This document shows, in pieces, positions 1 through 8,020 of a DNA stretch of 57,963 bases. Under the pieces are notes generated by a model that saw only the letters and a program-made list of their open reading frames with translations, made no database searches and was not told the origin of the DNA. Both the position numbers and the translations under genes were made by a program. Source of the DNA: Paenibacillus antibioticophila (GTDB lineage Bacteria > Bacillota > Bacilli > Paenibacillales > Paenibacillaceae). The DNA is taken from assembly GCF_000455265.1 (NCBI RefSeq), contig NZ_HG005139.1, forward strand, positions 2,140,350-2,198,312. The letters run 5' to 3'. Each line of letters starts with the position of its first letter. Position 1 is the stretch's first letter.

Positions 1-431
1 GTTTCAGCCGTTTTACAAATTTCGCTCAAAGATTCCCTGCACCATTCCCATGCCTCCGTCTCATCGGCATCCAAATAGGCAATTCCCGTTGTCACCAGCA
101 CTCTGTCACATTCCAGAAGCGACGCAGCTTCAATATGCCGGCGAAAATATTCGACACTTTGTTTGCGGTATTCCGGATCCGGATGGCTGATGCTGACCGG
201 ATAGACATACTGTTCTGGGGTCAAGCAGACAACTTTTAAGCCCTTTGATTTTATCTGTTGGTATAAACTTTTAACCTCTTGAATCGTAAAATAATCCAAA
301 TGAAAATGCGGTCCTGATGCCCATAACTCAATATTGCGGAAGCCCAACCGAGCTGCGGAATTCAAAAAATACTCTAGAGAATACCTTTTATAATGATAGT
401 TTGCGGCCGCCACTTGCGAGATCTGTATCAT
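1..431 (-). CDS. Sugar phosphate isomerase/epimerase (TIM barrel), 3' end cut by window edge
   Basis: About 143 residues are visible, from an ATG at 431 preceded by a GGAGGG ribosome-binding site; the C-terminal part lies outside the window. The sequence (MIQISQVAAANYHYKRYS..., then ...FRNIELWASGPHFHLDY...) has the pattern of AP_endonuc_2/xylose-isomerase-like epimerases. The best-known Amadori-pathway relative is FrlC, which interconverts fructoselysine and psicoselysine. It is the last visible gene of the minus-strand fraB-fraD-fraA run, 34 bp after the carrier gene. I infer it epimerises an Amadori sugar conjugate so that the kinase and deglycase can use it. The class is well supported; the exact substrate is a guess. 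Confidence 0.75.
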   Translation of the reverse strand, partial: MIQISQVAAANYHYKRYSLEYFLNSAARLGFRNIELWASGPHFHLDYFTIQEVKSLYQQIKSKGLKVVCLTPEQYVYPVSISHPDPEYRKQSVEYFRRHIEAASLLECDRVLVTTGIAYLDADETEAWEWCRESLSEICKTAE

Positions 432-464
432 ACTAACGAAATCCCTCCTTCTTCTTTACTCCCC

Positions 465-1781
465 CTAAATTAAAACGCTTCCAATTAAAGTGGCCACAAC
501 GATAGAGATAACACTATTAATTAATCCCGGTAACATAAAACTGTGATTAAGTACAAACCTGCCGATTTTGGTCGTTCCAGCGGTATCAAATGAGATGGCG
601 GCCAGGCACTGCGACGCGACTGGCAAAAAGTAGTTGGCATTGACGGCCATCCATGCTCCGATGATGATGTAAGGAGGCAAATCAAGAGCGATAGCAATCG
701 GAATCATAATCAACGTCGTGGCTCCTTGGCTTGTGGTTAAAGCTGCGACGATGAACATGATCACGGCAAGCGACCATGGATGGCTATTTACGATAGTAGC
801 AACATGTTCTTGAATAAAAGCGGTTTGTCCGTTGATGAAGGTACTGCTCATCCACGCGAGCCCAAAAGCACAAACCATCGCCAGCGCCCCTGCCCTGAAT
901 ATCGGACCGTTAAGAATCGTTTCGATTGCCGGTCGACCAAAGATAATGATGAGCGTAGCGCAAACCAGCATAATAATCTCAATCGTATATGGCATGGATA
1001 AAATAGTAATCTCATCGCCCTGTACCCAGGATGGACGGAGATGGGTAAACAGCCCCATGATAACGATCGTCAGAACGCCCAGCAAAAAGAGAACAACCGA
1101 GACTTTCGCTCCTTTTGAGACCGCTTTTTCCTCTGCACTTTGTTCCGGTTTGACGATTAACCCTTCCGCCAACCTACGCAAGTATTCCGGATCTTCCTCC
1201 AGTTCTTTCCCCTTGCGAATCGTCAACAATGCACTTGCAACGATGCCTAAGAGTGTTGCAGGTATCACGATGGCCAAAATGGTTCCCAAACTCACACCAA
1301 GGGGAGCCATAAATCCGATCATAGCCGCGGTAGCCGCAGATACCGGCGAGCAGGTGATGGCCTGCTGGGAAGCGATGATACTGTTAGAAATCGGCCTTTC
1401 CGGTCTGATTTTATTGTCAATGGCCAGTTCATTGATGATTGGCAATAAGCTATAGACGACATGTCCCGTCCCCGACATGAACGTAAATAACCAGGAAATG
1501 ATCGGAGCTATAATCGTAATATTTTTAGGCGACTTTTTGAGCATTTTTTCCGCCAGATGGACGAGAAAATGAAGCCCTCCCGAAGATTGCAGCGCGGAGG
1601 CCGCCAATACGACCGCCAAAATAATCAACATGACATCGATGGGAGGCGCCGCCGGTTTGACGTGAAAGATAAAGACAAAGATCGCCACACCCACGCCACC
1701 GAGCAAGCCCATAAATACATCGCCTTTTCTGGCGCCAAAGAATATGAGCAAAACAATAATTAACAGTTGAAACCAAAACAT
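465..1781 (-). CDS. fraA: Dcu-family carrier, FraA-like (fructose-asparagine uptake)
   Basis: This is a 438-residue polytopic membrane protein with about 12 hydrophobic segments. It resembles DcuA/DcuB throughout: an N-terminal GARKGDVFMGLLGG, SGTGHVVYSLLPI, IRPERPISNSIIASQ and a C-terminal IGRFVLNHSFMLPGL. Classical Dcu proteins exchange C4-dicarboxylates. In the Salmonella fra locus, however, the fructose-asparagine carrier FraA belongs to this family (recalled knowledge). Its place directly downstream of fraD and fraB makes a FraA role much more likely than fumarate/succinate exchange. The start at 1781 has a GGAGGGGG site 8 nt upstream. The 122-bp gap to fraD holds no obvious terminator, so co-transcription is likely. 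Confidence 0.8.
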   Translation of the reverse strand: MFWFQLLIIVLLIFFGARKGDVFMGLLGGVGVAIFVFIFHVKPAAPPIDVMLIILAVVLAASALQSSGGLHFLVHLAEKMLKKSPKNITIIAPIISWLFTFMSGTGHVVYSLLPIINELAIDNKIRPERPISNSIIASQQAITCSPVSAATAAMIGFMAPLGVSLGTILAIVIPATLLGIVASALLTIRKGKELEEDPEYLRRLAEGLIVKPEQSAEEKAVSKGAKVSVVLFLLGVLTIVIMGLFTHLRPSWVQGDEITILSMPYTIEIIMLVCATLIIIFGRPAIETILNGPIFRAGALAMVCAFGLAWMSSTFINGQTAFIQEHVATIVNSHPWSLAVIMFIVAALTTSQGATTLIMIPIAIALDLPPYIIIGAWMAVNANYFLPVASQCLAAISFDTAGTTKIGRFVLNHSFMLPGLINSVISIVVATLIGSVLI

Positions 1782-1903
1782 GAAGGTTCCCCCTCCTTAT
1801 ATGAATTTACCGACCTATCTAAACTAAGCAGCATTTGCCATCATAAATGAATACGCTTACAATCAGCCGGTTTAAGGTATATCTTTTGGTTTCGGAAGTT
1901 TCT

Positions 1904-2773
1904 TTATAGAATTGCTGTCCCATAGCCAAAAGCACCGTTGATTCGGCATATCTTCGCGGCGAATGCAGCCCCCTGCTCCATGCTTGCTTTGATTCTACGG
2001 AGCATCTCCTCATCCGAACCTGAGAACATGTTGCCGTCTTCCGAGCTTCTGATCATCCCTATAAGAAAAGCTGTTAAATAAGAATCGCCCGCTCCCATCG
2101 TATCCACGGTTTCCGTCAATTCAGCCTGCTGGTATATCCATTGATCTTTATAAAGCGCGTATGAGCCGTTTTCCCCCACCGTTCCTATCACCATTTGGGA
2201 GCCGAAGGTCTGGGCCTTCCGCATTTCTCTTTCTCGTTCGCTATCCGATAGATGACTGCAGGAAAGAAAGGAAATGTCCGCATGCCCGCATACTTGCTCT
2301 AAATACTCGTCATTCCAGCGCACCGAGAAATCAAAGGAGATCGGTACATTACTCTTTTTTAAGGTCTTCAAATCCCCCTCGATGTAGCTGTTAAGACTGG
2401 TATGAATCACGGAAAATTGTTCAATATAATTCAAGTCCTCTTCCGTAAAATCCCAAGCCTTTTCCTTCGCTATACCGCCCTTGTTCGATCCGAGAAATAT
2501 ACGGTCTCCGTTCTCCAATGTAACTCGCGCATACCCGTTCTCTCCTTCAAAGATCCGGCAATGACTATGCTCAATCTCCAACTTCTCCATCACCTGTTTG
2601 ATATATTCGGCGACTTGATCATTGCCAAATTTCCCTATATAAGACGCTTGCATTTCGCACATTCTGGCATACGCGCAAAAGTTTAGGGCGTTGCCACCAG
2701 GGTACATCATACCCTGGTGGACATACTTGTCTACTACGTTGTCTCCAATGCCGATAACCTTATATTGTTTCAT
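1904..2773 (-). CDS. fraD: PfkB-family sugar kinase, FraD-like
   Basis: This 289-residue ribokinase/PfkB-family protein has the glycine pair of the sugar site near residues 26-27 (YPGGNALNF). The C-terminal signature DTMGAGDSYLTAFLIG places the catalytic Asp at about residue 230. In Amadori pathways this kinase phosphorylates the 6-position of the fructosyl moiety (fructose-asparagine or fructoselysine) before cleavage by the deglycase. It lies 39 bp downstream of fraB in the same orientation, with an AAGGGG site before the ATG at 2773. The sequence alone does not separate FraD from FrlD; the FraB-type neighbour and Dcu carrier favour FraD. Confidence 0.82.
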   Translation of the reverse strand: MKQYKVIGIGDNVVDKYVHQGMMYPGGNALNFCAYARMCEMQASYIGKFGNDQVAEYIKQVMEKLEIEHSHCRIFEGENGYARVTLENGDRIFLGSNKGGIAKEKAWDFTEEDLNYIEQFSVIHTSLNSYIEGDLKTLKKSNVPISFDFSVRWNDEYLEQVCGHADISFLSCSHLSDSEREREMRKAQTFGSQMVIGTVGENGSYALYKDQWIYQQAELTETVDTMGAGDSYLTAFLIGMIRSSEDGNMFSGSDEEMLRRIKASMEQGAAFAAKICRINGAFGYGTAIL

Positions 2774-2812
2774 AAGAATAATCCCCTTCGAGGCTTCTAA
2801 ATGTAGGTAAAA

Positions 2813-3787
2813 TTAATATTCAACCTTCCACATATATCTGCGGGTTGTAAGCGGATGCTCTCTTTCCACCGCCAGAGCTTGGTTGTAAACCGGGTACACG
2901 TTGTTATACAGGGAGTGGTTGAAGTAATCGACCACGGAGCTGTCGATGGTGGACAAGCCCAAATCCTTGGCGTCTAATACTTCTACTCTCTTGGCATAAC
3001 GGTTCAGGAACTTCAGCGCTCTTTCATCCAGGGGCCGTGTGCTTCCTTCAGAAATTTGAATGATAAACGGAATCTCGGCATCTGTAATCTCAAACGGTCC
3101 GTGGAAAAATTCGCCCGAATGAATGCTGGAGGAGTTGATCCACTGCATTTCCATGAAGATACAGATGCTTTCCATGTAGGCCGCCCCGTAACCGGCTCCG
3201 CTCGCCATGGTGTAAATGACGTTATCCTCTTTGTGATTTTTGGCGAACGTCAGCGCGCGTTTGGCCACATGTTTGCAAGCGTTTTTAACAATCTGATCAA
3301 TTTTGGCCACGCCGTCGAGGAATTGATTATAATGCTCGTATCCCTCAGTTTGGTTCAATGCCTCTACCGCCGTCAACAGGGCTTTTATGGTTTTTTCACC
3401 AGCGATATCCTTGCCTTCGCCAAAGGTATATTTCACCACATAATCCGCATGCTCCGTAATTGGCGAATCCGTGAGCCAGGTTAACGCAATGACTGGAACG
3501 CCCGCCTTTTTGCCGATCTCGGCCGCTTTGACCGTTTCCGGCGTATTACCCTTATGGGAAGCTACCACCAGCACCGAATTTTCGCCAAATGATTTAGGCG
3601 TGTTGTATACAAACTCATTGCTGTTATACAGTCCTACTTTAATGTTCTTGGCCTCTTTTTCCAGAAAGGTTTTGGCCGGATAAAAAGCCCCATAAGAACC
3701 TCCGCATGCTACATAATAAATCTGCTTAATGCCTCCGACCTCTTGCTTCTCCGCTACAATTTCTCCAATAATCTGTTTTATGTCCAT
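2813..3787 (-). CDS. fraB: 6-phosphofructose-aspartate deglycase (SIS family), FraB-like
   Basis: This is a 324-residue SIS-domain protein with two sugar-isomerase folds. It follows the Salmonella FraB pattern as I know it: YYVACGGSYGAFYPAK near residue 25, ASHKGNTPETVKAAEIG near 76, and the ending HPLTTRRYMWKVEY. E. coli FrlB diverges at all these points. The FraB catalytic Glu and His fit E213 (FMEMQW) and H229 (GEFFHGPFE) here. FraB cleaves 6-phosphofructose-aspartate to glucose-6-phosphate and aspartate. It is the first gene of the operon, with an AGGAG site upstream of the ATG at 3787 and a good promoter at 3862-3890. No FraE-type asparaginase is present in the window. Confidence 0.87.
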   Translation of the reverse strand: MDIKQIIGEIVAEKQEVGGIKQIYYVACGGSYGAFYPAKTFLEKEAKNIKVGLYNSNEFVYNTPKSFGENSVLVVASHKGNTPETVKAAEIGKKAGVPVIALTWLTDSPITEHADYVVKYTFGEGKDIAGEKTIKALLTAVEALNQTEGYEHYNQFLDGVAKIDQIVKNACKHVAKRALTFAKNHKEDNVIYTMASGAGYGAAYMESICIFMEMQWINSSSIHSGEFFHGPFEITDAEIPFIIQISEGSTRPLDERALKFLNRYAKRVEVLDAKDLGLSTIDSSVVDYFNHSLYNNVYPVYNQALAVEREHPLTTRRYMWKVEY

Positions 3788-3861
3788 CTTCTTCTCCTTG
3801 TATGATACATTTTATTTTTTTCATCCCACACCGGTGATTTGTATTGGAATGTATTAATGAA

Positions 3862-3890
3862 ATAGTAGCACATAGCAATACATAAAACAA
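3862..3890 (-). promoter_or_regulatory. Sigma-A-type promoter of the fraB operon
   Basis: On the minus strand, -35 TTGTTT (3890-3885) and -10 TACTAT (3867-3862) are separated by exactly 17 bp, about 75 bp upstream of the fraB start. A short dyad, TGTAT-G-ATACA (3799-3809), lies between the promoter and the ribosome-binding site and could be an operator half. Confidence 0.6.
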
Positions 3891-3916
3891 GTACACTTTA
3901 TTGCTTTTTTATGTTC

Positions 3917-3937
3917 ATAACAAATTATCTTTGTTAT
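3917..3937. promoter_or_regulatory. Perfect inverted repeat overlapping the -10 of the GntR gene (probable operator)
   Basis: ATAACAAA-TTATC-TTTGTTAT is an 8-bp perfect inverted repeat with a 5-bp spacer. It overlaps a plus-strand TATAAT (3935-3940) upstream of the GntR regulator at 3995. It sits between the divergent promoters, as expected for an autoregulatory operator of the FraR/FrlR-type repressor. Confidence 0.5.
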
Positions 3938-3994
3938 AATATAGAGACGGATTGATAAAACAATATAATACAAAGTTTTTTTGGAGGTATAACC

Positions 3995-4705
3995 ATGGTT
4001 GATCATTCTGAATCCGTGCCATTATATAAACAACTGCAAGATAAAATCCTGGACTCCATCCATAGCGGTATCCTTGCACCGGGGGACAAACTCCCCACGG
4101 AATTGGAATTAAGCGAAACGAACAATGTGAGCCGCGTGACGGTCCGCGCTGCTCTCGATTCACTTACCTCTGAAGGTTATTTAGTGCGAATTCCCGGAAA
4201 AGGTACGTTTATCACGAAAGAAAAGATCAGAAAGAACGTCACGGAGACGATTGGGTTTAGCGACACTTGCAAATTGCAAAACAAAATCCCTGGCGCAAAG
4301 GTCATTAAGTGCGTGATTGAAGAGGCTACGTTACCGGATCAGGAACATTTGGGCTTAAAACCCGGAGATAAAATCATTAACATCGAAAGAATCAGATATG
4401 CCGACAATATTCCTGTATCTGTGGAATACACCCGTCTTCCTTCTTCCTATTCTTTTTTGCTACAGGAGGATTTAAATCATAAATCTTTATACGAGATTTT
4501 AAGAAACAAGCACAAAATTTCATTTGGCATATCGCGAAAGTATATTGTGATGGAGTACGCCTCCTTCGATGTGGCCACCTATTTAAATATCGAGGAAGGC
4601 CATCCTCTGCTTTGCATCAGAAGTACCGTCAGCAGCCCGGACGGGCAAAAAATCCATCGTTCCAAACAATTGATATTAGGGGATAGATTTGAATTGATTG
4701 TTTAA
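3995..4705 (+). CDS. GntR/HutC-family repressor of the fra locus
   Basis: This 236-residue regulator has an N-terminal winged helix-turn-helix (PLYKQLQDKILDSIHSGILAPGDKLPTE..., then VSRVTVRAALDSL) at about residues 8-75. A UTRA ligand-binding domain follows, from about residue 90 to the end (GLKPGDKIINIERIRYAD). HutC-type GntR proteins bind a pathway intermediate and release DNA. It is divergent from fraB, and the intergenic region holds one promoter for each side plus the 3917-3937 dyad. The start at 3995 has a GGAGGT site. It is functionally equivalent to FraR/FrlR by position; the effector is not known. Confidence 0.83.
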   Translation: MVDHSESVPLYKQLQDKILDSIHSGILAPGDKLPTELELSETNNVSRVTVRAALDSLTSEGYLVRIPGKGTFITKEKIRKNVTETIGFSDTCKLQNKIPGAKVIKCVIEEATLPDQEHLGLKPGDKIINIERIRYADNIPVSVEYTRLPSSYSFLLQEDLNHKSLYEILRNKHKISFGISRKYIVMEYASFDVATYLNIEEGHPLLCIRSTVSSPDGQKIHRSKQLILGDRFELIV

Positions 4706-4863
4706 ACGGTTGTTCAAAAAAGTCATCTTTGATGGCGAAGTTGTGTTCTGTTACGGGTAAGCAATTGAGCCAATGAATAAAAAAAGCCCCGCTATTGTTA
4801 GCAGAGGAGCCGGATTAATATTTTCTTTTTCCAGTTTTGATTTATCATTACTCCAATTTCAGG

Positions 4864-5017
4864 TTTTCATGGTCTTGTAAATATGGTATCATTTGTATTT
4901 GAAAACCGGGTGCTGCTAACACCCGGCTATACAATTGGCTTGGATGGATATATCCCTTCAGTCAATTAGGGCACAAAAACCCACCTATGGCCGCGAAACC
5001 TTAGGGTGGGTTTTACT
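4864..5017 (+). ncRNA. Antisense antitoxin RNA of a type I toxin-antitoxin pair (with promoter)
   Basis: A plus-strand promoter, TTTTCA (4864-4869), 17 bp, TATCAT (4887-4892), predicts a start near 4899. The transcript would contain a hairpin (CCGGGTG loop CACCCGG, about 4905-4926). It would end in the bidirectional terminator at 4976-5016, which overlaps the 3' end of the minus-strand toxin gene. This convergent, 3'-overlapping layout is that of txpA/ratA and bsrG/SR4-type units. The same promoter, hairpin and terminator recur at 17133-17284, which supports selection on the RNA. RNA ends are inferred. Confidence 0.65.
4976..5016. terminator. Bidirectional terminator between antitoxin RNA and toxin gene
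   Basis: The stem is AAAACCCACCTA (4976-4987) against TTAGGGTGGGTTTT (5001-5014), with T-rich tails on both strands. It would end both convergent transcripts. Confidence 0.7.
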
Positions 5018-5108
5018 TTTTCTTGTAGTTATTCCCGATGTATGTTAAAGGAGCCAAGACAAATGTTGCGAATAGAATCATGATAGTAATTGCGTCTTTC
5101 AACTCCAT
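5013..5108 (-). CDS. Hol_Tox-type type I toxin, 31 aa
   Basis: This 31-codon gene is preceded by a strong GGAGG site. Its product, MELKDAITIMILFATFVL then APLTYIGNNYKKK, is one membrane helix with a basic tail. That fits the putative holin-like toxin family of Bacillota type I toxins, relatives of TxpA/BsrE. Its 3' end overlaps the antisense RNA transcribed from 4864-4892. A homologue with 19 identical residues out of 31 lies at 17282-17377 inside the cassette array. I infer inner-membrane toxicity controlled by antisense RNA; nothing here proves activity. Confidence 0.75.
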   Translation of the reverse strand: MELKDAITIMILFATFVLAPLTYIGNNYKKK

Positions 5109-5300
5109 GATCTCACCTCCTGTCGAAGGGAAACCATGCCCACCCAAGATTCAATTGTACTTCCTCATTTTACCATAATATCCCAATATTCAATACATTC
5201 TAAGATATGTGTTAAATAAACTTTTTCGTCCTTCATAATTGAATAGCCTCACTTAAGATAATATCTTTCATTTTCCAATGGATCGAATTCTCAGTTACTA

Positions 5301-5429
5301 TCACAAAGATTTGTCCTCTTCAAATTCCACTAGAAAGTCAATATCACTATCCTCACGCTCTTCTCCGCGAGCTGCAGAACCAAACAAACTAATCTTTTTT
5401 GCACCATTTGATTTTGCAATACTAAGTCA
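5301..5429 (-). pseudogene. Remnant of an MNT-type minimal nucleotidyltransferase (antitoxin-like)
   Basis: Read from about 5425 to a stop at 5301, the minus strand encodes IAKSNGAKKISLFGSAARG followed by EEREDSDIDFLVEFEEDKSL. This contains the GSxARG and SDIDFLVEF motifs of MNT nucleotidyltransferases, the antitoxin partners of HEPN toxins. The normal N-terminus and C-terminal half are missing. The only nearby ATG (5430) is out of frame and hits a stop after two codons. No HEPN partner is visible. It is a truncated relic. Confidence 0.65.
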
Positions 5430-5560
5430 TGGTTCCTACCTCCTAGTAATTAAATAGCCTCTCGGCAATCGCCGAGACTTGTGGGATAAGGATTTCCTCG
5501 TCCCACCATACTTGCCTCCCTCCTACTTTCGTAGGGGGATTTTTTAATTCACCACATCTC
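5430..5560 (-). other. Leader-like remnant of a second type I toxin gene
   Basis: The minus strand has a strong site (GGAGGTAGGAACC-ATG, ATG at 5430-5428) after a hairpin (CTCGGCGATTGCCGAG), as in leaders of small Hol_Tox genes. The reading frame is Met-Thr-stop and then joins the nucleotidyltransferase remnant in another frame. A GTAG/CTAC hairpin with a T-run (about 5518-5547, plus strand) resembles the antisense RNA terminator of such units. I read this as a decayed type I unit; the homology is by resemblance only. Confidence 0.35.
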
Positions 5561-5820
5561 GAATTGGAAAAAACATTTGAAAAATGTGGCTGCTTTTGCG
5601 AAAAAACACTTGACAAATCCTAAAATTCTCCAACCACCTTACCCAATGGCATCTTAATGCTTCTTCCTTTACATAACTTTTACGCTGACTTTACTCATCT
5701 GACATTGAATGTGTCAGTGACATAAATTACGCTTTTTTCAGGCCAGGCCCTGGTTCGGAAAAATGAGCGCTCTCCGGCACCTGGATGGTCTACAAAATAG
5801 CGAAAAGGAATGATGCATAA
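5561..5820. other. Intergenic region upstream of the ABC operon
   Basis: These 260 bp hold no convincing gene. A TTGACA hexamer occurs near 5613 but has no matching -10 at 17 bp. GTGTCAGTGACA near 5718 is a dyad that could be a regulator site. The promoter of the downstream operon must lie here but I cannot fix it. Confidence 0.3.
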
Positions 5821-7110
5821 GTGTTTCGAAAGAAGGCTGGGTTAAAACGTGGGTATTCCGTTCTTGCAATAATGCTTATTATGGCTTTGCTGTTCGGTTG
5901 TTCAAGCCAGGCGGCCCCTGAGGCTAAGCAGGCTTCAAATCCAATTACCTTCTGGTATGACAAAACCGGGGTAGCGGGCGAAGCCATTGAACAAACAATC
6001 AACGGCTTCAAGCAAGCTCACCCGGAGCTTGAGGTAAACTCCGTCTATGTGGCTGACTTGACCGTTGGCGGCGGGCAAAAGCTGCTGTCGGCGATTGCCG
6101 GAGGAACAGGTCCTGATGTCGTCTTCTTCGATCGCTTCCAGATTGCCTCCTGGGCCCAGCAGGATGCGTTAACCGACCTCACGTCACTCATGGAGCAGGA
6201 CGGGGTTGATTCCAGCCGCTTCTATCCGGCAGCATGGAATGAAGTCGTTGTGGACGGCAAGATATTTGGAATGCCTGTAACGACCGACGGGCGCGTGCTG
6301 TTTTATAATAAAGATCACTTTATGGAAGCGGGCCTGAACCCGGACAATCCCCCACGGACGATTAAAGAGCTGGAGCAAGCGGCGGCTCAATTGGACGACA
6401 AATCGGCAGACGACAATCGCGCGGCCTTCGTTCCTTGGGCCGGACAGGGCAATTTCTACACATGGGGCTGGACCTTCGGGGGCGAGTTTTACAATCTCGA
6501 TAGCGGAGAAGTCACAGCCAACGACCCGAACATTGTCGCTGCGATGCAATGGATTCAGGATTATGCCAACGCTCATGATGTGACAAAATTCAGCGCGATT
6601 ACGAGCAACGCCCAACTTGATCCGTTCGCCGCCGGTCAGATCAGTATGGAGGTGGGCAACAATCTGCTTGTATCGACGATTAAGAACAATAACCCTGATT
6701 TGAATTACGGCGTAACCCCTATTCCTGCCCCCGAAGGGCATGAATCTACGACATGGTCCGGCGGCTACAGCGTGGTGATCCCCCGGGGCGCCAAAAATGT
6801 GGAAGGCGGATTTGAGCTGGTGAAGTATTTTGCCGAAGACACAGCTCAGGAATTCATGGCGGGAGCTTATCTGTCCGTGGTACCCGAGGTGAATGAAAAG
6901 GTATTTGCCGATGATCCGGTCAGCCAGCAAATTTTGGGGTTGCTCGATATCGCACACTGGCGTCCGGTTATCTCGCAAGGACAGCTTCTGTGGAATGAGC
7001 TGCAAAGCGGTATGGAGACGGCCTATAACAATAAAGCGAAGCCCCAGGATATCCTGAACGATATTACGGCCAAGGTCAACGAGGCGCTGAAACAGGATCG
7101 GCAAAATTAA
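5821..7110 (+). CDS. ABC sugar-importer solute-binding lipoprotein
   Basis: This is a 429-residue extracytoplasmic binding protein of the family-1 (MalE/UgpB) type. A GTG start at 5821 gives a basic, hydrophobic signal peptide ending in a lipobox (MALLFGC), so the mature protein is a lipid-anchored Cys lipoprotein. The body shows the family pattern FWYDKTGVAGEAIEQTINGF, ...GTGPDVVFFDRFQIASWAQ... and GMPVTTDGRVLFYNKDHF. It is the first gene of a plus-strand operon with two permeases, a regulator and a hydrolase; no ATPase gene is present, so a shared MsmX-type ATPase is likely. The ligand is unknown. The hydrolase at the operon end suggests a phosphodiester-containing glyco-conjugate, which is inference. 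Confidence 0.85.
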   Translation: MFRKKAGLKRGYSVLAIMLIMALLFGCSSQAAPEAKQASNPITFWYDKTGVAGEAIEQTINGFKQAHPELEVNSVYVADLTVGGGQKLLSAIAGGTGPDVVFFDRFQIASWAQQDALTDLTSLMEQDGVDSSRFYPAAWNEVVVDGKIFGMPVTTDGRVLFYNKDHFMEAGLNPDNPPRTIKELEQAAAQLDDKSADDNRAAFVPWAGQGNFYTWGWTFGGEFYNLDSGEVTANDPNIVAAMQWIQDYANAHDVTKFSAITSNAQLDPFAAGQISMEVGNNLLVSTIKNNNPDLNYGVTPIPAPEGHESTTWSGGYSVVIPRGAKNVEGGFELVKYFAEDTAQEFMAGAYLSVVPEVNEKVFADDPVSQQILGLLDIAHWRPVISQGQLLWNELQSGMETAYNNKAKPQDILNDITAKVNEALKQDRQN

Positions 7111-7120
7111 AGGGACGGAT

Positions 7121-8008
7121 ATGATGACACGCTTCCTGAAGAAAAATGCCGCCGGCTGGCTTTTTGCCTCACCATGGATTGCAGGCCTGTTGATTTTTTA
7201 CCTTTACCCGTTGCTAAGCTCTATCTATTTAAGCTTCACCTCCTACAGTATTCTGAAACCCGGCAATTTTGTCGGGCTTCAGAATTACCGCCAGCTTATG
7301 GCGGATAAGGTATTTTGGCAGTCGGTAGCCAACACGCTTTATTTTGCCGCTGCCTTTGTCCCGCTCAGCATCGTCAGCAGCCTGATCCTGGCTCTTCTTT
7401 TGAATATGAACATTAAAGGGAGGACCATTTACCGAACACTGTTCTTTCTGCCGACGCTTGTTCCACTCATTGCCAAGGCGATCATTTGGACTTGGCTCTT
7501 GCATCCGCAATATGGTGCCGTCAACAATGTGCTTGCGGCGTGGGGCATCGAAGGACCGGCATGGTTGAACGACGAAAGCTGGTCCAAGCCTACTCTCGTT
7601 CTGATCGAGCTATGGAGCGTCGGGCAGATTATGACCATCCTTCTTGCCGGGCTGCAGACGATTTCGAGGGATTATTATGAAGCTGCCGAGGTTGACGGTG
7701 CCCGCTGGCACCGAAAGCTCTGGCATATTACACTGCCGCTGATGACTCCTGTTATTTTTTACAATCTGGTCATGGGAATCGTTGGCGCTCTGCAGGTATT
7801 CTCCCTCCCCTACAGCCTGACTGGCGGCAGCGGTTCTCCATCCCGCTCCTTGGTGTTCTATGTCATGTATCTCTATGATAACGGCTTTCTGTATCTCAAA
7901 ATGGGCTACGCCTCAGCCATGGCCTGGATTCTGTTTGTCATTACGCTATTGCTGACGATAGTTATAACGGTTTCCTCTAGAAAATGGGTTCACTACCAAG
8001 GGGATTAA
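7121..8008 (+). CDS. ABC sugar-importer permease (MalF/UgpA type)
   Basis: This 295-residue inner-membrane permease has about six hydrophobic segments. Its EAA loop, YYEAAEVDGARWHRKLWHITLP, docks the ATPase. The first helix (WLFASPWIAGLLIFYLYPLL) is typical of the UgpA/LplB-like group. It starts 10 bp after the binding-protein gene and pairs with the permease that follows 12 bp downstream. The importer has no dedicated ATPase in the window. Confidence 0.88.
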   Translation: MMTRFLKKNAAGWLFASPWIAGLLIFYLYPLLSSIYLSFTSYSILKPGNFVGLQNYRQLMADKVFWQSVANTLYFAAAFVPLSIVSSLILALLLNMNIKGRTIYRTLFFLPTLVPLIAKAIIWTWLLHPQYGAVNNVLAAWGIEGPAWLNDESWSKPTLVLIELWSVGQIMTILLAGLQTISRDYYEAAEVDGARWHRKLWHITLPLMTPVIFYNLVMGIVGALQVFSLPYSLTGGSGSPSRSLVFYVMYLYDNGFLYLKMGYASAMAWILFVITLLLTIVITVSSRKWVHYQGD

Positions 8009-8020
8009 AGGAGGGATTTC

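Noticed and set aside
832..1455. 207-codon plus-strand frame inside the carrier gene
   Set aside because: Antisense to a well-supported Dcu-type gene, with no ribosome-binding site and no recognisable protein pattern.
465..1781. Anaerobic C4-dicarboxylate exchanger
   Set aside because: Family fits, but the position inside fraB-fraD and the FraA precedent make an Amadori-compound carrier more likely.
4772..4825. Possible minus-strand terminator (AGCGGGGCTTTTTTT preceded by an imperfect arm)
   Set aside because: The stem is poorly paired and no minus-strand gene clearly ends here; the better terminator is at 4976-5016.
6184..7104. 306-codon minus-strand frame opposite the binding-protein gene
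   Set aside because: The plus-strand lipoprotein has a signal peptide, lipobox and family motifs; the reverse frame is a shadow.
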